A stretch of DNA of 64,000 nt from Galeopsis tetrahit (Eukaryota > Streptophyta > Magnoliopsida > Lamiales > Lamiaceae): assembly GCA_963675135.1 (NCBI GenBank), contig OY776134.1:56129740-56193739 (forward strand). The letters are read 5' to 3'. A program made the translations under genes and the position numbers. The first letter of the stretch is position 1, and the number at the start of each line of letters is the position of its first letter. Positions 60,062 through 64,000 of this stretch are shown in pieces. Below the pieces are notes generated by a model that was given only the letters and a program-made list of their open reading frames with translations, was not told the DNA's origin and made no database searches.

Positions 60062-60291
60062 TGTGAAACTTCATAATAAGAAAAAATTGGATAGAGTGCA
60101 TATTGAGAGAATTTAGAAATATAGAAATGATATCCAAAAAGAATTACATTGGAATTTCAGGGTCAAAATGATTATCATCTCTCCTCTTATATGGAGGGGA
60201 GTTTACAATATGCAAGTTACAATACTAAAATAGAAGTTATAACTAAAACAACTACTCTAACTAATACTATCATTTGTTGTTATTCTTCACA
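60062..60291 (-). repeat. 5' LTR of the TRIM
   Basis: 230 bp with the primer-binding site directly adjacent on its internal side. Confidence 0.88.
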
Positions 60292-60880
60292 AAGTGTGTT
60301 TCAATATATAATACGGAGTAAATTGTACAGGAGACGACATATGATTGTTTGCTACAGAGGCAACAGTGCGAGGTGTGAAATATGGGCAGAGCAGTAGGAG
60401 TGCCGCAAAATTAAAATTAGGTATAATTTAATCAACTAAAGAGTCAGACAATTCAGAAACATCGGATGTCAATGAAGCAATGGAGTTTGACCATAAGCGG
60501 CATCATTATTCCATTGAAATCTAGCGATGAGGCGTGTGGAGGAGGTTTTTGAAGGAACGGTTACGAAAATAAAAATTAAAAAAAAAATCATAAAAAAATG
60601 AATTAAAGATTATTATTTGTATTACGAAGTTAAAATAGAAATAACACTGTTTGGCAAAAAAAAATACAGTTTCTGTAATATTTTTTTAAACAGGCCTAAT
60701 AGTCCAGGGCCATGTATGTGGCACATGCGCCTAATGGGCTCAGGCAAACTCTGTACGTGGGCTAATATACAGGCCCATTTTCCGTTCTAAACATTTTGGC
60801 GTGGGTTATATGTCCTCCATGATTGTTAGATGTACTCCCCATTTTTATTAATTAAATATTCATAAAAAATACTACATATT

Positions 60881-61108
60881 AGAGAATATAACAGAATAAT
60901 ATATTATAGGAATAGTATAAGAGAATATAACAGAATAATATATTATAGGAATAGTATAAGAGAATATAACAGAATAATATATTATAGGAATAGTATAAGA
61001 GAATATAATAGAATAATATATTATAGGAATAGTATAATGTATTATAGAAATAGTATAAGAGAATATAATAAAATAATATATTATAGGAATAGTATAATGT
61101 ATTATAGG
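60881..61108. repeat. 39-bp minisatellite, about 5-6 copies
   Basis: The unit has GAGAATATAACAGAATAATA and TATTATAGGAATAGTATAA. The first copies are identical and the last ones shortened. Because 39 is a multiple of three, both minus-strand frames stay open and give repetitive spurious ORFs (60872-61118). Confidence 0.9.
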
Positions 61109-62091
61109 TAACAATCATTTATTTATGATTTATATTTGTTTCCTTATTTATCTATTTTATAATTCTCACAATACATATTTTACCCTTTTAGTAAAAAAAA
61201 ATAAAAATCAATAAATCATCAAAAATACTCCAATCGACATTGATTGTCGACCAAAAACACCACCGACAACTCTAATTTATCGATAAAAAAACACTCTGAT
61301 CTCACTACAAAATTGTTCCATTTCATTTTATAATTTTCTTCAAATTTTACATTTCTATGTGCACTACAAAATTATCTCATTTCATTATTTTAGTTTTTCT
61401 GCAAAATTTCACTTTTTCTTTTTAAATTCATTTTTAGTAGTTGTTTCTCTCATTCCTCTTTCTGTCAATTTTTTTAAACAAAAAATGTGAACCAAATTAT
61501 ATATTTCATATTTAAATTACTCTTTTCTCTCACTTATCATTTCAATTTAAATATAATTGTGAATAATACATTTTCTTTTCATTGGTATGGTAGAGCTTAT
61601 AAAATATTTGGACTTGGACATTAAAAACATATACCTAATCTAATCGAATAATTTTTTTAATTAGCCCGAGGGAGGATCGATGAATGAAATCTATTATTCA
61701 AATATAAATTAATATTAACAATAATATAATCATCAAATTAAGGAAAAAAATCCAGTCAAATCACGCCGCCAGATCACGGATGCACTTTTGAGTGGGGTAG
61801 AGGTGGTTGAAAAGGAAAAAAACTTTCATCAACAATCAAAGCAAGAATATAAATATGGCAGAAGAAATCAAGAAACCCTTTTGCTCTTAGGCACAATTAA
61901 TGCTTGCTGTCTCTCCCATTGTGTCTCGCTGTCTCAAACAAGGAAAGATAAGTGCACCGCTGAGTGTGTGTGTATTTATTTACATATTTATAATGGATTC
62001 TTGATTTATTATTAAGGAAAATAACCCTTATATCTTTTTGCACCACATCCAAGATTGAATAACTCCAATTATAAAGTTTCAACAACTCTAC
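61109..62091. other. AT-rich intergenic DNA upstream of the ROP gene
   Basis: No gene recognised. The ORF at 61788-62015 has no recognisable motif. Regulatory elements of the ROP gene may lie here, but none can be named. Confidence 0.45.
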
Positions 62092-62099
62092 TATAAAAA
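62092..62099 (+). promoter_or_regulatory. Candidate TATA box of the ROP gene
   Basis: CTATAAAAAAG about 206 bp upstream of the ATG. A CT repeat follows at about 62134-62148, a common feature of plant 5' UTRs. Confidence 0.45.
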
Positions 62100-62304
62100 A
62101 GAGTTATTGTGTGTGAGAATCATGTGACCTTTTTCTCTCTCTCTCTCTGATAAAAGCCCATAAAACAGCAACAGGTCTCCCCAACCATTCCAACCACCTA
62201 AGGCCCAATTTGAAGAAAGTTTTCATCTTTTGTTTGTGTTCAATCTTTAGCCTATTTTATCAGTTTCCTCTGCTATTTGAGTGGTTCTGTATTGTGATGC
62301 TACA

Positions 62305-63990
62305 ATGACTGCAAGTGCTTCAAGATTCATCAAGTGTGTTACTGTGGGTGATGGTGCTGTTGGCAAAACTTGTATGCTTATATGCTATACCAGTAACAAG
62401 TTCCCAACTGTAAGTAATTCTTAATTCAAGTGGAAAATTTAGTGAATTTTCGTTTTTTCCAAGATTAAATCTTGCTATTACTATGTTTTTTTTATATCAA
62501 TGTTTGTTTTGAGTTATTGATTTGCAGCTTCTAGGCTAAACAATTTTTGTTATATGCTTTTTTTTGTATGTTTCCATTCGTTATCTTTCTTGAGCTTTTG
62601 TAATATGGGTTTATTTGCAGATTTATTTTATAACCAAAATCTTGATTTTTAGACCACTCTCTGAATAACTACTCTTTTGTTGGGAAACTAGGACTACATA
62701 CCAACTGTGTTTGATAACTTCAGTGCAAATGTGGTAACTGAAGGAACTACAGTCAACTTAGGCCTTTGGGACACAGCTGGTAAGCTTGTACAGGAAATCG
62801 AATTCTTTTTATTTTCTGGTCAAATTGTATGAAATTGCATTATTTACATTCAAGAAAGGAACATAAAGAGAGTAAATTTGTAGTTGTTGAGCTAAGCATA
62901 ATTTGTTGTGCTCTCTGATGTATGCATAGGTCAAGAAGATTATAATAGATTAAGGCCGTTGAGCTATAGAGGAGGGGATGTATTCGTCTTGGCATTTTCA
63001 TTAGTCAGCCGTGCAAGCTATGAGAACATAGTTAAAAAGGTTTGTTTTTCGTGACTTGTCTTATAATTCGTTCGGTTTTCAGTTTCATTGTTGCTATAAT
63101 ACGATTTTAATGGTTACTTTTGGGCAGTGGATCCCCGAACTTGATCACTTTGCTCCTGGGACTCCTGTTGTTCTGGTTGGCACCAAACTAGGTATGTCAC
63201 ATTTTCTTTGATGCTGCATATTTGTTGTAGTAACTTATTATGATGGATTATAGATGTGGAGATAAAATGATGGTTGGCTATCTTTTAGCACAGCTGGCAT
63301 GGCTTTTGAGGCTAATATTGATTCAAAAGCCAAAAATGAAAATAAGAATTCCATCCACTTCTGTCATAAAAAATATTGAGGCTAATATCGATTTAAATTA
63401 TGGTTGGCACTCGTGCATTCTTCCAGTACTTAGAAGCAAGGTGCATAAAGAAACCTGATTTTCTAGATGAACAATGGAAGCATTTGATGCCTCTTCTTGT
63501 CTTGCAATAAATTTTCAACTTCATTGTTTGAAAATACTAATTGTCTTGTTTATTTAGCAGAAAAGAGTTCGATTTTTGTCATGGTATTTTGAAATCACCG
63601 ATTAAACACTAGACTTGAATAAGACCAGTTTGGATGATTTTAGTTTAAAAAACTGTTACTCTTTTTGATTAATTGGGATTTGATTTTCGATTCCAATCCA
63701 TTCAGACCTTTTTGAACAAAAAATACATGTTTAAATATTTACCAGGTTTAAATGAAAACTAACTCTTTCGGTTTTCAAAAAAAAAATATTTACCAGGCTT
63801 ATTTCACCATAGCAAGTACAACATATATACTTTTGTGTTTGGAAAGGTTCTCCAAGATGAGAGCATTACCAAATTGGTGATTTTACTTATAATAATCTAC
63901 TTTGTGTTTTGTGTACATTCAATAGATCTTCGTGAGGATAAGCACTACTTGGCAGACCATCCTGGGCTAGTTCCCGTTACGACAGCGCAG
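62305..63990 (+). CDS. ROP (Rho of plants) small GTPase, first five exons; gene continues beyond the window
   Basis: Exons 62305-62409, 62692-62779, 62930-63039, 63128-63191 and 63926-63990, all GT-AG with consistent phases, give 144 codons ending in PVTTAQ at the last donor. The start is MTASASRFIKCVTVG. P-loop GDGAVGKT at 15-22, effector region TDYIPTVFDNF from 35, DTAGQEDYNRLRP from 62, and TKLD at 120-123 are intact; glycine 17 and glutamine 66, needed for GTP hydrolysis, are present. ROPs are plasma-membrane switches for polarity, cytoskeleton and hormone responses, activated by PRONE-type RopGEFs. The MTASAS start resembles type II ROPs (ROP9-11 group), but the diagnostic C-terminus is outside the window, so the subgroup is tentative. 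Note SYRGGDVF where most ROPs have SYRGADVF. Confidence 0.95.
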
Positions 63991-64000
63991 GTGTGTGTTT

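Larger units (their letters stand above)
59235..60291 (-). mobile_element. TRIM: 1.06-kb miniature LTR retrotransposon
   Basis: Two 230-bp direct repeats (59235-59464, 60062-60291), over 95% alike by eye, begin TGTG(A/T)AA and end CTTCACA. Just left of the right repeat, ACTCTGATACCA (60050-60061) is the complement of the initiator-tRNA PBS. Just right of the left repeat, CCCTCCCAC is the complement of a polypurine tract. The element therefore reads on the minus strand. The 597-bp interior has no ORF of note, only short repeats of GAGTATAAAACTCAAGAAA. The putative 5-bp flanks CGGTG and AAGTG match only in part. Confidence 0.9.

Noticed and set aside
60872..61118. Repetitive 79-80-codon minus-strand ORFs (PIIYYSVIFSYTI units)
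   Set aside because: Produced by a 39-bp minisatellite, whose length is a multiple of three; two frames are open at once.
63240..63458. ORF of 72 codons in the ROP gene
   Set aside because: Entirely inside intron 4 of the ROP gene, with no recognisable motif.

Overview
This window looks like nuclear DNA of a flowering plant, probably a eudicot. It is AT-rich and has large intron-containing genes, plant-specific gene families (a ROP GTPase, an ATL RING-H2 protein, a DEG9-type protease, an RDR2-type RNA polymerase) and dense nested plant transposons. An asterid such as a Lamiales species is possible, but the sequence alone does not settle that.

Host genes. The 5' end of an RDR2-like RNA-dependent RNA polymerase gene leaves the left edge on the minus strand (1-158). 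An apparently intronless ATL-type RING-H2 gene lies at 15808-16755 (minus). A complete nine-exon DEG9-like nuclear serine protease gene spans 42722-51269 (minus, 577 codons without the stop). All its splice sites and phases close. A ROP small GTPase gene starts at 62305 and leaves the right edge on the plus strand (five exons seen, 144 codons). The most interesting point is inside intron 1 of the DEG9-like gene. A second, diverged but open copy of exon 1 (48638-49355) ends at the homologous splice donor in the same phase and has its own ATG and TATA-like box. It could make an alternative 626-residue isoform.

Region by region. 0.3-6.3 kb: a TIR element with exon-like pieces, three clean Stowaway-type MITEs, an LTR-like repeat with GC palindromes, and a decayed LINE. 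6.9-13.6 kb: a Ty1/copia element with a 5-bp target duplication, a broken gag-pol, and a 5' LTR that has lost its promoter. 13.7-21.8 kb: the ATL gene and AT-rich DNA with a 463-bp snap-back element and further MITEs. 21.8-31.8 kb: an old minus-strand copia element with LTRs, PBS and PPT, holding an LTR-like insert that itself holds a GC-rich TIR transposon. 31.8-40.0 kb: a complex tandem array of two interleaved repeat families with higher-order duplication. 40.2-40.6 kb: a GC-richer, telo-box-bearing, gene-start-like island of unknown identity. 42.7-51.3 kb: the DEG9-like gene. 51.4-62 kb: a transposon field (CACTA terminus, SINE, MULE-like element, palindromes, minisatellites, Tourist-type MITE, a 1.06-kb TRIM). 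62.1 kb onward: the ROP gene.

The four host genes are unrelated in function and show no operon-like grouping; each has its own strand, promoter and intron structure. Where both copies of a repeat could be seen, transposon boundaries come from LTRs, terminal inverted repeats and target-site duplications. Family names for MITEs and TIR elements are inferences from termini and target-site length.
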